A stretch of 64,000 nt of DNA. Source: Fluviicola sp. (lineage in GTDB: Bacteria; Bacteroidota; Bacteroidia; Flavobacteriales_D; Crocinitomicaceae). A program made the translations under genes and the position numbers. The stretch covers positions 1 to 64,000 of the forward strand of contig NVXV01000017.1 in NCBI GenBank assembly GCA_002734085.1, written 5' to 3'. Every line of letters begins with the position of its first letter. The stretch's first letter is position 1. Below, one piece after another: positions 24,923-33,670 of this stretch. The notes below the pieces were generated by a model, which worked only from the letters and a program-made list of their open reading frames with translations, made no database searches and was not told the DNA's origin.

Positions 24923-26078
24923 TGGTGTTGAATTTTTGAAAAATGACAGCGGTATTACTTCCTCCAAATCCAGAAGCTGTTTTTAGCACTGTATGGATTG
25001 ATTTTGATTGTGTTTGAGCGCTAATATTTAATGGAAGAGTAACACCCATCTCGTCAAATCCAAAGGAAGGAGGTATTTTGTTTTCGTCAGCTGAAGCAAG
25101 CGAAATGACTGTTTCCAATAATCCTGCAGCTCCCAATGTATGACCAAAAAAACCCTTAAGACTAAAAAGAGGAGTTTGTGCAAGATCAGCGCGACTAAAA
25201 GCTTGTGCCTCCATTTCATCATTGTAGTTTGTAGCCGTACCGTGAGAAGAAATCATATCAATATCTTTTGGTTTCACTCCCGCTTCTTTGATTGCTTTTT
25301 GAACACTTTGAAATAATCCTTCACCTGTTCGGGATGGACCAGAAATGTGATTTGCATCGTTAATCGAGCTCTCTCCTGTAATTTTATAACTATTTGAAGT
25401 TAAAAGTGATTTGTCTTTTGTAACAAACATCGCTGCTGCTGCTTCTCCAAGTGTAATTCCATCTCTGTTTTTAGAGTAAGGTTTACACGGTTTTGGACTA
25501 ACGGCTTGAAAAGACTGGAATCCAGAAAATACGAATTTTGAAAACAAATCGGCTCCTACAACTACAATATGGTCATATTTGTCAGTTTGAATCAGTCTTT
25601 TTGCTACAGAAACTGCCATGATTCCTGATACACAAGCGTTGGATAAAACAATAGGCTGTGTTTTTATATCCATTGCTTTACTGATTTTACTTGCTGTGTT
25701 GTGCAAATAATAATTTTCAATTTCAGCATTGTCAAGCGCATCTATATTTCCTTTTGTAGTTGAAAATATAATTCCGCATCTTTTACTGAATACGTGACTG
25801 TATTTGGTGACAATGCCGTTCAATACAATCAAAATCATTTTTTCCAGCTTCGAAAAAGGACCTTCGTAGTTTAACTTTGAAAATTCTTTTTCAATTACTG
25901 TTTCACTAATAATAGCACCATAGAATGGAGATTCACTTAAATCAGAATTGCTATGTTTTTCAATGGCTAAATTACCTTTGTCGATTGCGACTAAATTTTC
26001 AGATACATTGCTCCCGGCTGGAGATAGACAATTTCCAGAGGTCGCATAAACTGATATATTAGAAAAATCCTGATCCAT
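24915..26078 (-). CDS. Beta-ketoacyl-ACP synthase
   Basis: A 387-residue ketosynthase with the triad C149 (SNACVSG), H279 (SSHGTATNYND) and H313 (FFGHTLGAAG). The N-terminus is more divergent than in FabF (ATSGNCLSPAG). It directly follows the thioesterase gene (sharing one base) and overlaps the short thiolase-fold gene. It is the third intact KAS I/II-like enzyme of the cluster; priming with the aryl starter or making the alkyl chains for the resorcinol are both possible. Confidence 0.9.
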   Translation of the reverse strand: MDQDFSNISVYATSGNCLSPAGSNVSENLVAIDKGNLAIEKHSNSDLSESPFYGAIISETVIEKEFSKLNYEGPFSKLEKMILIVLNGIVTKYSHVFSKRCGIIFSTTKGNIDALDNAEIENYYLHNTASKISKAMDIKTQPIVLSNACVSGIMAVSVAKRLIQTDKYDHIVVVGADLFSKFVFSGFQSFQAVSPKPCKPYSKNRDGITLGEAAAAMFVTKDKSLLTSNSYKITGESSINDANHISGPSRTGEGLFQSVQKAIKEAGVKPKDIDMISSHGTATNYNDEMEAQAFSRADLAQTPLFSLKGFFGHTLGAAGLLETVISLASADENKIPPSFGFDEMGVTLPLNISAQTQSKSIHTVLKTASGFGGSNTAVIFQKFNTNE

Positions 26079-26524
26079 TAATTGAATTTTACTTTTTCCT
26101 TCCAGTTTTGGTAAAATTCTGGTGGATAAAGAGATAATTCACCATTTACATTAACAAAAGCTTGAATAGTTTCTCCAGTACAAACCAATTCTTTATGTTG
26201 ATTGTAAATTTCATAATGGAAAATCATTTTAGCGGCTGGCGTATCTAAAATCTTAGTTTCCACAGTAAACGTGTCTCCATATTTTAAAGGAAGCTTATGG
26301 TCACAACTTGATTTTACAATGGGTGTTGAGAAGTCGTTCTCGTGAATATCCAAATAACTTATCCCGTGTTTCCTTCCAAATTCTTCTCTACCTTCTTCAA
26401 AGTAAGCTATATAGTTTCCGTGCCACACAATACCAAGCGGATCTGCATCATTAAACTTAACCCTTCCTTCATAAACAGTAGTAAGATGTGAAACTTCGTT
26501 ATACTTGGTTCGTTTTTTTCTCAT
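26078..26524 (-). CDS. Acyl-CoA/acyl-ACP thioesterase, 4HBT hotdog family
   Basis: About 148 residues in one hotdog domain with the 4HBT pattern: RVKFNDADPLGIVWHGNY (Asp and His motif), then a long helix with FEEGREEF. I take the ATG at 26524; the longer reading to 26536 starts with TTG. The family hydrolyses acyl thioesters, and an equivalent gene is present in aryl polyene clusters. It could release chains or clear mis-primed ACP. It overlaps the ABC permease gene by 26 nt. Confidence 0.87.
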   Translation of the reverse strand: MRKKRTKYNEVSHLTTVYEGRVKFNDADPLGIVWHGNYIAYFEEGREEFGRKHGISYLDIHENDFSTPIVKSSCDHKLPLKYGDTFTVETKILDTPAAKMIFHYEIYNQHKELVCTGETIQAFVNVNGELSLYPPEFYQNWKEKVKFN

Positions 26525-27776
26525 AAGCCACTGCAATAGTAATATTAATTATAAAGAAAGTCAATAATAATAGCAAGTTTGGAACAAGAGCAAATAAGCC
26601 AACATCTCTTAATAAAACATCGTAAAAACCTTCTAATCCCCAATTCATCGGAGATATTTTAGCCATCATTTGCATTGATTCAGGCATGGCGAAAACAGGG
26701 AACCATAATCCACCGACTGCGGCTAATATTACAACAGATGTAGCGCCAAATGGAGCAGCTTGTTCGTGTGTTTTAGCGATAGTACCAATCAATACTCCAA
26801 AACCAATTGCGGCTAATCCTGCGAAGAGTGCAACAATACTCATATTGAAAAGTTTTCCATCAATGTTTAAATTGGGTAATCCCATAGCAGGGAAGAGGTA
26901 TATTCCCACCAACAACATGAGGAAAAACTGAATCATACAAACTACTAGATATACAATGATTTTACTCATCATTAATTGAAATTTAGAAATTGGCAAAGTT
27001 CTCAACCGAATATATGTTCCTTGATTTTTTTCTTTTACTAAATTGATAGAAAGCGGTATAACAATAAAAAAGATGGCAAATAATGTCCATGAAGGAAGGT
27101 TGTGCTCAACAGCATTCGGTTTTACTCCGCCTTTGTCTAGATTGATAGATGTTTCTGTGAACTTAATTAAGTTTTCGCTTCCAAAGAAGTCAATGTTTGC
27201 TCCGAGTTCTTTTTCGAATGATTTGTAAATGGTGTTTTTTTCAAGTTCTGAAACCATTCCTTCAATGCTTCTTTTGATATTTGAAGTAAAAGATTCTCGT
27301 AATGCAGGGTCAAAATAGATCTTAACTTCTTTTGCCTTTTCCGAAGAAGCAAGCGGTACGGTTTCATTTTCTGAAGGCATAACTTGATTCAGTAGATTCT
27401 CAACTTGTTTGTTGGTTTGTTCATCTATGAATTCAGAAAACGATTCAGGGATAACGATAAGAATTTTGTAATCGCCACTTTTAATCAAAGCGCGTCCTTG
27501 TTCTTCCGTTAACTTTTTATCTTCTAAGGATGTAATAATTTGATAATTGCCATTACTTTTTAAGTCAGAAATGATATTACTGGATAGTTCACCATCGTCG
27601 TTATTTGCAAGTAGTATAGGTAATTGTATATTGTTTTGTCCTTCCTCTACGCTATTCTGAATGGAGGTAATTGTTATAATTAAAACAACAGGCATTAAAA
27701 AGATAATCGCAAAACCAACGATATCTCTTTTGAGCAGACGAAGCTCTTTTAATATGGCATGAAAAATCTTAAACAT
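26499..27776 (-). CDS. ABC-2 type transporter permease
   Basis: A 425-residue membrane protein: TM1 at about residues 17-40, a large extracytoplasmic loop (about 40-230), then five hydrophobic segments between about 230 and 420. This is the ABC2_membrane_3 layout seen in lipid, polysaccharide and drug exporters. It overlaps the ATPase gene by 8 nt. One permease and one ATPase gene would give a homodimeric exporter. In this operon the cargo is probably the pigment or a precursor, working alongside the MMPL exporter. Confidence 0.9.
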   Translation of the reverse strand: MFKIFHAILKELRLLKRDIVGFAIIFLMPVVLIITITSIQNSVEEGQNNIQLPILLANNDDGELSSNIISDLKSNGNYQIITSLEDKKLTEEQGRALIKSGDYKILIVIPESFSEFIDEQTNKQVENLLNQVMPSENETVPLASSEKAKEVKIYFDPALRESFTSNIKRSIEGMVSELEKNTIYKSFEKELGANIDFFGSENLIKFTETSINLDKGGVKPNAVEHNLPSWTLFAIFFIVIPLSINLVKEKNQGTYIRLRTLPISKFQLMMSKIIVYLVVCMIQFFLMLLVGIYLFPAMGLPNLNIDGKLFNMSIVALFAGLAAIGFGVLIGTIAKTHEQAAPFGATSVVILAAVGGLWFPVFAMPESMQMMAKISPMNWGLEGFYDVLLRDVGLFALVPNLLLLLTFFIINITIAVAYEKKTNQV

Positions 27777-28521
27777 GATCTCTTAACTCTTTACCGGTTG
27801 TGTCTATAAATATCTCTTCAAGTGTTTTTACTTTTCCATCTTTAATCAGTACTTCTTGAGTCGGACCTTGGACTTTGATTTTTCCATTGTCGATAATTGC
27901 GACGTTTGTGCAAAAGGATTGGGCTTCACTGAGTAAATGAGAAGAGTAGATAATTGTTGTGCCTTCCTTGTTCAAATGATTCAGGAAATTAATTATCGCA
28001 TGTTTGGATTGGACATCAACTCCCACTGTAGGTTCATCGAGAAACAAGATTTTAGGACTATGTAAAACTCCCGCTAATAAATTGATTCGTCGCTTCATTC
28101 CGCCAGAAAAAGTGTCAATTCTACGATTGATAAATTTTTCTAACCCCATTTTGGAAATACCTTCTTCTATCTTTTTAGCTAACTCCTCTTTTTTTATCCC
28201 ATACATACTACCAAAAAACTCGAGGTTTTCTCGGGCAGTTAATTTTGGATAGAGAGCATATTCTTGAGGCACAGCTCCAATAATTTGTTTTAATTTGTTT
28301 GAATTTTTTGAAAAATTTAATCCATCTATCGTAAAAGAGCCATTATTAGGTTTGATTAGTCCCGTGAGAATTGAAATTAATGTTGTTTTACCCGCACCGT
28401 TTGGTCCTAAAAGTCCGAGAATCTCTCCTTTTTTAACGGAAAGACTCAAGCCGTCCAAAGCCATGAAGTCGGTCCCTTTGTATTTTTTCGAAATTCCTTT
28501 TACTTCAATGATATTGTCCAT
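27769..28521 (-). CDS. ABC transporter ATP-binding protein
   Basis: A 250-residue ATPase with Walker A (GPNGAGKTT, about residues 40-48), Q-loop (VPQEYALY), signature (FSGGMKRR, about 140-147) and Walker B (LFLDEPTVGVD). The first in-frame ATG is at 28521; a GTG lies one codon upstream. It powers the permease encoded just downstream. It starts 3 nt after the BtrH-like gene, so acyl transfer and export are co-expressed. Confidence 0.95.
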   Translation of the reverse strand: MDNIIEVKGISKKYKGTDFMALDGLSLSVKKGEILGLLGPNGAGKTTLISILTGLIKPNNGSFTIDGLNFSKNSNKLKQIIGAVPQEYALYPKLTARENLEFFGSMYGIKKEELAKKIEEGISKMGLEKFINRRIDTFSGGMKRRINLLAGVLHSPKILFLDEPTVGVDVQSKHAIINFLNHLNKEGTTIIYSSHLLSEAQSFCTNVAIIDNGKIKVQGPTQEVLIKDGKVKTLEEIFIDTTGKELRDHV

Positions 28522-28524
28522 CAC

Positions 28525-29523
28525 TTATAATGACTTTTTAAGATCTGTGAAAAGTTTTCGCTCTTTATCGGAAATATCAATCATCATTTCTGATAATTGT
28601 TGATAAGCATTATCATCTTTCACTCTTTCCTTACAAACTCGTGAAGCATGTAATGCGAAATCTCGCCAATCATCACCAATTTCAGTCATGTTTTGAGATA
28701 AATCATTGAGTGATGGGTTTCCTAAGATAGTTGCTGCTTCTTGCAAAAATGCAGCATAAATAAATCGAAAACCACCACCTCCAGTTCCAATTTCTTCTTG
28801 CATCCGAATGATTTGTGCTAAATAGTGATTAGCCTTTTTAATACCCACTTTTTTTGGCCATTTCGCTACTTTTTTACCAACGAATTTAATACCATTAACA
28901 CCAACGAGTGGAACTGGTGCTAACATATCTTTTGTCGTTTTTTTTATGCCTGAAAGAACTGCTTTTTCAATATTAACTTCTGTAGGAACTGAAGTGGGAT
29001 AATACATATGACCTTTGGGTGCGAAAGCACCTTTAGCGAATCGTACTTTAGCGAGTTCTTTTTTAGTAAGCACAGAGGTAGTTTCCATCACAGGATCACT
29101 GATGAGGTAGTTATCTCCTTCCTTCCCGTAAACAACAAGGTTGTGCGCATTAAAATGAAATCTATATTCATCTGGAAAATAAGGTAAATGATAAACGCCT
29201 ACTTGAAGGCCAGAAGGAATTCCCAAGTCAAGGTTTCTGTCTAAAGCGGCAAACGCTTTTTCTTCATTCGAAAAACGTTCTCTTTTAATCTTAATATTTA
29301 ATTGCTTTGCAGCTCTGGAAAATATGATCCCAGGCATAGGGCGATAACTTATTGCTGGTGCATGATTTACTTTGAGAAAAGGAATGTACACGTAAAAGAT
29401 ACCCGATCCAATTCCGAAAACTAAAGGTTCACTGATGTCTAAACCATTAAATTTTAAAACATTCGAGGCAACTCCGTTTTCGCAATGCGCGGACTGGTGA
29501 TGCTGAAATTCAACTATTTTCAT
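28525..29523 (-). CDS. BtrH-like ACP-dependent acyltransferase (BtrH N-terminal + DUF4872)
   Basis: A 332-residue protein. Residues 1-150 match the butirosin BtrH N-terminal domain, with HCENGVASNVL near residue 13 (candidate nucleophile Cys14) and a later HFNAHNLVVYG region (candidate His) followed by SDP. The C-terminal half fits DUF4872. In butirosin synthesis BtrH moves an acyl group from an ACP to an acceptor. In a flexirubin cluster this suggests ACP-to-phenol transfer, i.e. making the ester between the aryl polyene acid and the dialkylresorcinol. That last step is inference. It overlaps the upstream small gene by 14 nt. Confidence 0.85.
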   Translation of the reverse strand: MKIVEFQHHQSAHCENGVASNVLKFNGLDISEPLVFGIGSGIFYVYIPFLKVNHAPAISYRPMPGIIFSRAAKQLNIKIKRERFSNEEKAFAALDRNLDLGIPSGLQVGVYHLPYFPDEYRFHFNAHNLVVYGKEGDNYLISDPVMETTSVLTKKELAKVRFAKGAFAPKGHMYYPTSVPTEVNIEKAVLSGIKKTTKDMLAPVPLVGVNGIKFVGKKVAKWPKKVGIKKANHYLAQIIRMQEEIGTGGGGFRFIYAAFLQEAATILGNPSLNDLSQNMTEIGDDWRDFALHASRVCKERVKDDNAYQQLSEMMIDISDKERKLFTDLKKSL

Positions 29524-29917
29524 TAAAGTCTTTTAATTCGTTTACTTCTATTTCGAACACTTCAGCATATTTTTTGATTACGGTGTCGTTCAGTTTTTTA
29601 AAAACTTTTGGTTTTGCGTGGCGTTTTACTATCCATTTCCGTTTTCCCATGTAACTGGCAAGAATACTCCAATCCATACGAGAAAGCTCCATAAAATAGA
29701 CAATCGGACTTTTTTTACCTTCTAACACTAACTTTTTAGCATTTTCAATGCGTTCATTCAAGTCCTCCATGGTAACTTCTAGCGCTATCGTTTTTGGTTT
29801 CCACCCAGAGCTTAAAGCTGTAGAGTACTCTCCATTTTCGTCAACAGCATAACACATCTCTTTCATGTCTTTTGAAGAAAGCGAACTCTCGTCTTGAGGT
29901 ATGGAATCTTTTTTCAT
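29510..29917 (-). CDS. Small conserved-looking protein upstream of the BtrH-like gene
   Basis: A 135-residue soluble protein with no signal peptide and no motif I recognise. It is rich in Lys and Glu, with a central helical part (LNERIENAKKLVLEG) and a basic C-terminal half that could form an HTH-like fold. The 14-nt overlap with the BtrH-like gene indicates translational coupling. It is the first gene of the long leftward unit, so a regulator or a BtrH partner are both conceivable. Confidence 0.75.
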   Translation of the reverse strand: MKKDSIPQDESSLSSKDMKEMCYAVDENGEYSTALSSGWKPKTIALEVTMEDLNERIENAKKLVLEGKKSPIVYFMELSRMDWSILASYMGKRKWIVKRHAKPKVFKKLNDTVIKKYAEVFEIEVNELKDFNENS

Positions 29918-29940
29918 TTTGATTAACCAATAGTTAAGTA

Positions 29941-29948
29941 CAAATATA
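29941..29948 (-). promoter_or_regulatory. Candidate -7 box for the long leftward pigment unit
   Basis: Minus-strand TATATTTG (29948-29941) matches the Bacteroidota -7 element, 24 nt upstream of the first ATG (29917). No clear TTTG lies at 19-22 nt upstream. It would drive the 13-gene run ending at 19800. Confidence 0.4.
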
Positions 29949-30022
29949 ATATTGATTACTTAAAAAGGCGAAGAAGTTGGGAGGAGATATAATTGGTACT
30001 GAGAATTATCGACAAAAGGAAT

Positions 30023-30463
30023 TTAAACGTGAATAATTAAATTAAAACTACTCTCTGCAATTTTGACATCATCACAATAGGTTTCGCAAATCATGTCACA
30101 ATTAAAAATATCACCTACTGGGTGACTTGAAATTAATCTACCATGAGTGGTTAAGGTTTTGTTTAATAAAGGCAAGTTAAAAATCTCAACACTTTTGATT
30201 TTACTAATATATCCTTGAATCGAATAATTCTCGTCTCCTTCATTTTGATCAAAATAAGGTCTTCCAATTATACCAGAACTTGTTTGAGCTGCGTTTTCAA
30301 TAATTCCAATTTCGCTCAATGCACCATTTTCTAAGAAAATATTATCTTCCAGTATTTCTAGCGTGGTTGTAATCTCTTCGTCATTAAGACATGTTATTTC
30401 GTCAACCATTAACATTGGTTTTCTGTGCGGTAAAAACCGTCTTATATCAATGGGGAAATCCAT
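30023..30463 (-). CDS. FabZ-like hotdog dehydratase subunit lacking the catalytic His
   Basis: A 146-residue hotdog protein with the FabZ N-terminal motif RFLPHRKPMLMVD and the helix motif IIENAAQ. E56 aligns with FabZ's catalytic Glu. The His that should lie 14 residues earlier (GHFP in FabZ) is replaced: the segment reads NIFLEN, with Ile42 at the His position. The neighbour 30533-30958 has the same change. It may need a His-bearing partner such as the 9567-9938 protein. It would form the double bonds of the polyene. Confidence 0.82.
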   Translation of the reverse strand: MDFPIDIRRFLPHRKPMLMVDEITCLNDEEITTTLEILEDNIFLENGALSEIGIIENAAQTSSGIIGRPYFDQNEGDENYSIQGYISKIKSVEIFNLPLLNKTLTTHGRLISSHPVGDIFNCDMICETYCDDVKIAESSFNLIIHV

Positions 30464-30532
30464 GATGCTAAAATAGCAAATTTTAATTTTTGTAATTTGA
30501 AATACAGATAGTATTTTTCAAAATGTAAATAT

Positions 30533-30958
30533 CTATTCAGCCAAAACAGTTTTAAGTTGTGCTGAGATAATTGGTTTGTCGTCACAGGTAACGGTTGCAT
30601 CGACTAGAGTGACACCCATAAATTCCTGTAATACTTTAACATCTGTTTTAATTATTTCACCAACCTTAGGCAGTGATATCAATTTTACATTTTTTATTGA
30701 GCCAATATATCCTGTTGGTGCTTTTTTATTCTTAAGGAAGAAATCATAATTCGTATGTAAAGCTATGGATTGAGCCATGTTTTCAATTAAACCAGACTCA
30801 TTGAACTCATCATTTTCAACAAATAGATTGTCAGATAAGATTTCAAATCCAGTCGTTATTGAGGTTTCCTTAAAATCATACAAAAAACTAACCATAACAA
30901 ATGGCTTTTTCTGTGGAAGTAACTCTTCAACTTTACTTTTTGTAATTATTGTATCCAT
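30533..30958 (-). CDS. Second FabZ-like hotdog dehydratase subunit lacking the catalytic His
   Basis: A 141-residue protein related to its neighbour at 30023-30463. LLPQKKPFVMVS replaces the LPHR motif of FabZ, and LIENMAQ keeps the Glu (E59). The His position is Leu45 (NLFVEN). The two proteins probably arose by duplication and could form a heterodimer, as dehydratase pairs are found in aryl polyene clusters. It starts 16 nt after darB, so it is likely in the darAB unit. Confidence 0.82.
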   Translation of the reverse strand: MDTIITKSKVEELLPQKKPFVMVSFLYDFKETSITTGFEILSDNLFVENDEFNESGLIENMAQSIALHTNYDFFLKNKKAPTGYIGSIKNVKLISLPKVGEIIKTDVKVLQEFMGVTLVDATVTCDDKPIISAQLKTVLAE

Positions 30959-30974
30959 AGTCTGACTAATATAA

Positions 30975-32117
30975 TTATTCTACCGTAAGTAGTGCATAAG
31001 CAAAGTTGAATCTTCCGCTTTCAGGAACTGAAAGTAAGATTTTTTCTCCTTTCTTAATATCTTTTTTGTTCATCAATTCTTCTAACATAAGATAAATAGA
31101 ACCAGCACCAACGTTTCCAACTCTGTCTAAGTTTGTAAACAGTTTGTCTTCGGAAATGTTCACGCCTTGTTCCTGTAATCCAACTAATAATTTATCTCTG
31201 AAATAAAATGAGGAAATATGAGGTAAGAAATGGTCTATTTCTTCAGCATTCAAATTGTTTTTTTCAATCGCAGCTTTTAAACTTTGAACTCCCTTTTCAA
31301 TGATGTGCTTGTCTAAAAGTTTGACATCTTGTTTTATTGAAAAGATAGATTGTTCTCCCCACTCCTTTGAAGAGTAGTGGCTCCATGAGTTTAACGTACC
31401 ATCTTCAAGTTTGTCGGCTGCAGCGTACATACATACATCTAGTTTACCTGCAAATGACATTGATTCCATCCATTCAATTTTTAAATTGAATTTGCTGTTT
31501 TTATTCGGTTCGTTTTCTAAAAGAAAGGCACCAGATCCATCTGATAACATCCATCTTAAAAATTCTTTCTCAAATGCAAGTACCGGCTTTTCGTTTAGTT
31601 TACGAACTGTTTCTAGCTCATTTTCAAATTTATTCGAATACAACCACGTTGAGATTCTTTCAGAACCAGCTGCTACGGCATTTTTAGTCATATTTGATTT
31701 GACAGACATATAGGCATATTTTAATGCACTCATTCCAGCACTACATATTCCAGCAGAAGAATTTATTTCTATAGGTCGACTTTTCATTAAACCGTGAACC
31801 ATTGCAGCATGAGATGGCATATTTTGATCGGGAGATGATGTACCAACAGATAGCAACTCAATATCATCCATCTTAAAGTTTTCATCAGTTAATCCCTTGA
31901 TTGCTTCAAAAGTAACTTCTGCGTTCGAATGAGTGATATTACCATTTTTATCAATAGCATAATGGCGATTTAGAATTCCGTTATTTCTAAGAATTATAGC
32001 CTTTACTTTTGAAGATCCTTCCAGAATACCTAGCACTTCACCCATTTCTTCATTTGATATGGGTTCATTCGGTAAAAACTTGGCTGATTTGGTTATATAT
32101 ACGTTCTTCATACTCAT
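30975..32117 (-). CDS. darB: Dialkylresorcinol-forming ketosynthase DarB (KAS III-like)
   Basis: A 380-residue KAS III-family protein with Cys-His-Asn triad: C125 in SAGICSAGMSALKYA, H300 in LPHISS, N335 in RVGNVGAGS. It is longer than FabH (about 317) and matches the DarB type, which condenses a 3-oxoacyl and an enoyl chain and cyclises them to the dialkylresorcinol ring. darA lies directly upstream (start and stop share one base), as in other flexirubin/DAR loci. The product would be the resorcinol half of flexirubin. Confidence 0.88.
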   Translation of the reverse strand: MSMKNVYITKSAKFLPNEPISNEEMGEVLGILEGSSKVKAIILRNNGILNRHYAIDKNGNITHSNAEVTFEAIKGLTDENFKMDDIELLSVGTSSPDQNMPSHAAMVHGLMKSRPIEINSSAGICSAGMSALKYAYMSVKSNMTKNAVAAGSERISTWLYSNKFENELETVRKLNEKPVLAFEKEFLRWMLSDGSGAFLLENEPNKNSKFNLKIEWMESMSFAGKLDVCMYAAADKLEDGTLNSWSHYSSKEWGEQSIFSIKQDVKLLDKHIIEKGVQSLKAAIEKNNLNAEEIDHFLPHISSFYFRDKLLVGLQEQGVNISEDKLFTNLDRVGNVGAGSIYLMLEELMNKKDIKKGEKILLSVPESGRFNFAYALLTVE

Positions 32118-33022
32118 TATTCAATTCCTCGGTAATAGTTCATTTCGCGATCAATTTTTCTTTTCTTAATAGGATAAGTTATTAAAAATAATAGAAATAC
32201 TATAGGCGAAATGATCCAAATTGCTAGCCAAAGATAAATTTTAAAAAGAAATAATTTAAAAGATCGATTTTTATTTTTTGATAAGACAAATTTTGACCAA
32301 AGTGAAAACATTTTGTTTGCCTTTTGATCCATTAATACAAGAAATGGTTTTGTTAAAACACCACCTGCGTTATAAAGTTCATTTGGAAGGTCTTTAAAAT
32401 CATCTTTTTCGATCTTATTTAAGATAATCTCTCCAAATTTTGAGGCAGCATCAATATCTCTCTGCGCAACGCCAGGCTTTGGGAAAATTCCGTAAAGTTT
32501 GGTTTTCTTTCCACTAAACATCCAATGAACAATTGTAATAACACTTACATGGTTGATATGTCTATCTACAAAAGAAACGTTTCCTACTAGATTTCCATTA
32601 GCTTGGGCAATTAGTTTTTTTACTTTTTCATGAGACATCACCCACATGTTGCGGCAACCGATAACAGTTATAATTGGTGTGTCACCCATGATTTTTTTTG
32701 CATAAGAGCTCTTTAAAAAAGAGTTGATCGGGATAGACGGGCTTAAAAACCAAACCTGATAAGAAAAAATAATAAGGTCGTATTTCTTATCTAAAATGTC
32801 TTTTGGTGGAGGAATAATATCTACAGGGATCTGCTGAAAAGACTCTGGGAAAGCGTCGTAAAAACTCTTTCCACTCCAGGGGAAGGGGAAAGGATTCTCT
32901 GGCTGAATATTGTAATAGTCTATTTCACAATAGTCTGATTCTTTGATGGGTGCAATTAAGTTGTTTGAAATTTCCTTAAGTTGACCACTTTGAGAATAAT
33001 ATATTACGAGTATCTTTTTCAC
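32117..33022 (-). CDS. darA: DarA, flavodoxin-like enzyme of dialkylresorcinol synthesis
   Basis: The 301-residue protein begins at a GTG (33022) with a flavodoxin FMN-binding loop (IYYSQSGQLKEISNNL, about residues 6-21) and has a FPFPWSGKSF segment typical of DarA. Two hydrophobic helices near the C-terminus (about 250-285) suggest membrane attachment. DarA is assigned the oxidation/aromatisation step that follows DarB's condensation. The gene pair darA-darB is diagnostic for flexirubin-type clusters. A good promoter lies in the 84-bp gap upstream. Confidence 0.86.
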   Translation of the reverse strand: MKKILVIYYSQSGQLKEISNNLIAPIKESDYCEIDYYNIQPENPFPFPWSGKSFYDAFPESFQQIPVDIIPPPKDILDKKYDLIIFSYQVWFLSPSIPINSFLKSSYAKKIMGDTPIITVIGCRNMWVMSHEKVKKLIAQANGNLVGNVSFVDRHINHVSVITIVHWMFSGKKTKLYGIFPKPGVAQRDIDAASKFGEIILNKIEKDDFKDLPNELYNAGGVLTKPFLVLMDQKANKMFSLWSKFVLSKNKNRSFKLFLFKIYLWLAIWIISPIVFLLFLITYPIKKRKIDREMNYYRGIE

Positions 33023-33070
33023 AATCTATAATAGCCCCATTTCAAATAATTTTCATCAAATAAGGGAGTG

Positions 33071-33103
33071 CAAAGGTAGTGATTTTTATATCAAAACTAT
33101 CAA
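33071..33103 (-). promoter_or_regulatory. Candidate promoter for darAB
   Basis: On the minus strand TTG (33103-33101) is followed after 22 nt by TACCTTTG (33078-33071), close to the Bacteroidota consensus. Transcription would start near 33066, about 44 nt before the GTG of darA. It lies just downstream of the phosphopantetheinyl transferase gene. Confidence 0.5.
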
Positions 33104-33106
33104 TTC

Positions 33107-33670
33107 TTATGTCCAGGTAAGGAGGTGATTTTCAAATATTAAATAATTCAACAGAAAGTCAGCATGTGCATAATTAAGCGCAATACTTTTATCCGACTCA
33201 TCTATTTTTTTGATAGAAACCTCATTCTTTAAGTCTGGAATTTCACCGGAATGCATTTTATAAAATGCTTCTTTGGCTGTCCAAATTAGGTGCAAGTTTA
33301 TTTTGCTCAACTCTATACTTGACTCCTCAGCTTCATTAACAAAATAGTGTTTTCCTTTTGCTAACGAGCTTTTGAATACCTGGATGTCAACACCGACAGG
33401 CTTGTTTGACAGATAGATTGCATAGTGACCACCATAATGTGAAATTGAGATGTGGGTGTAGATTGAATTTGAAGTAAAGGGTGCGCCATTCGATTTATAT
33501 TCTAATATTAAACCCGCGTCAATCGAAGTAAGCATTTCATGAACTTCTTGCCTTTCAATCTCTTTCTTTTTTAAGCCATTCCCTGTTTTCTCAAAGTGAC
33601 TTTCATCTTTCCAGGCAATAAGTTTTGAACTTGAGTTGTTCACTAAGTATTTTAGATTTTGACTCTTCAT
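33107..33670 (-). CDS. 4'-phosphopantetheinyl transferase, Sfp superfamily
   Basis: A 187-residue protein with the family's metal and CoA motifs: PVGVDIQ (about residues 101-107) and the WTAKEAFYK helix (about 140-148). SHYGGHYA corresponds to the His motif. It is shorter than Sfp itself (about 224). It probably activates the two pathway ACPs. It directly abuts the Nramp-like gene upstream and is separated from darA by 84 nt. It marks the edge of the pigment cluster. Confidence 0.88.
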   Translation of the reverse strand: MKSQNLKYLVNNSSSKLIAWKDESHFEKTGNGLKKKEIERQEVHEMLTSIDAGLILEYKSNGAPFTSNSIYTHISISHYGGHYAIYLSNKPVGVDIQVFKSSLAKGKHYFVNEAEESSIELSKINLHLIWTAKEAFYKMHSGEIPDLKNEVSIKKIDESDKSIALNYAHADFLLNYLIFENHLLTWT

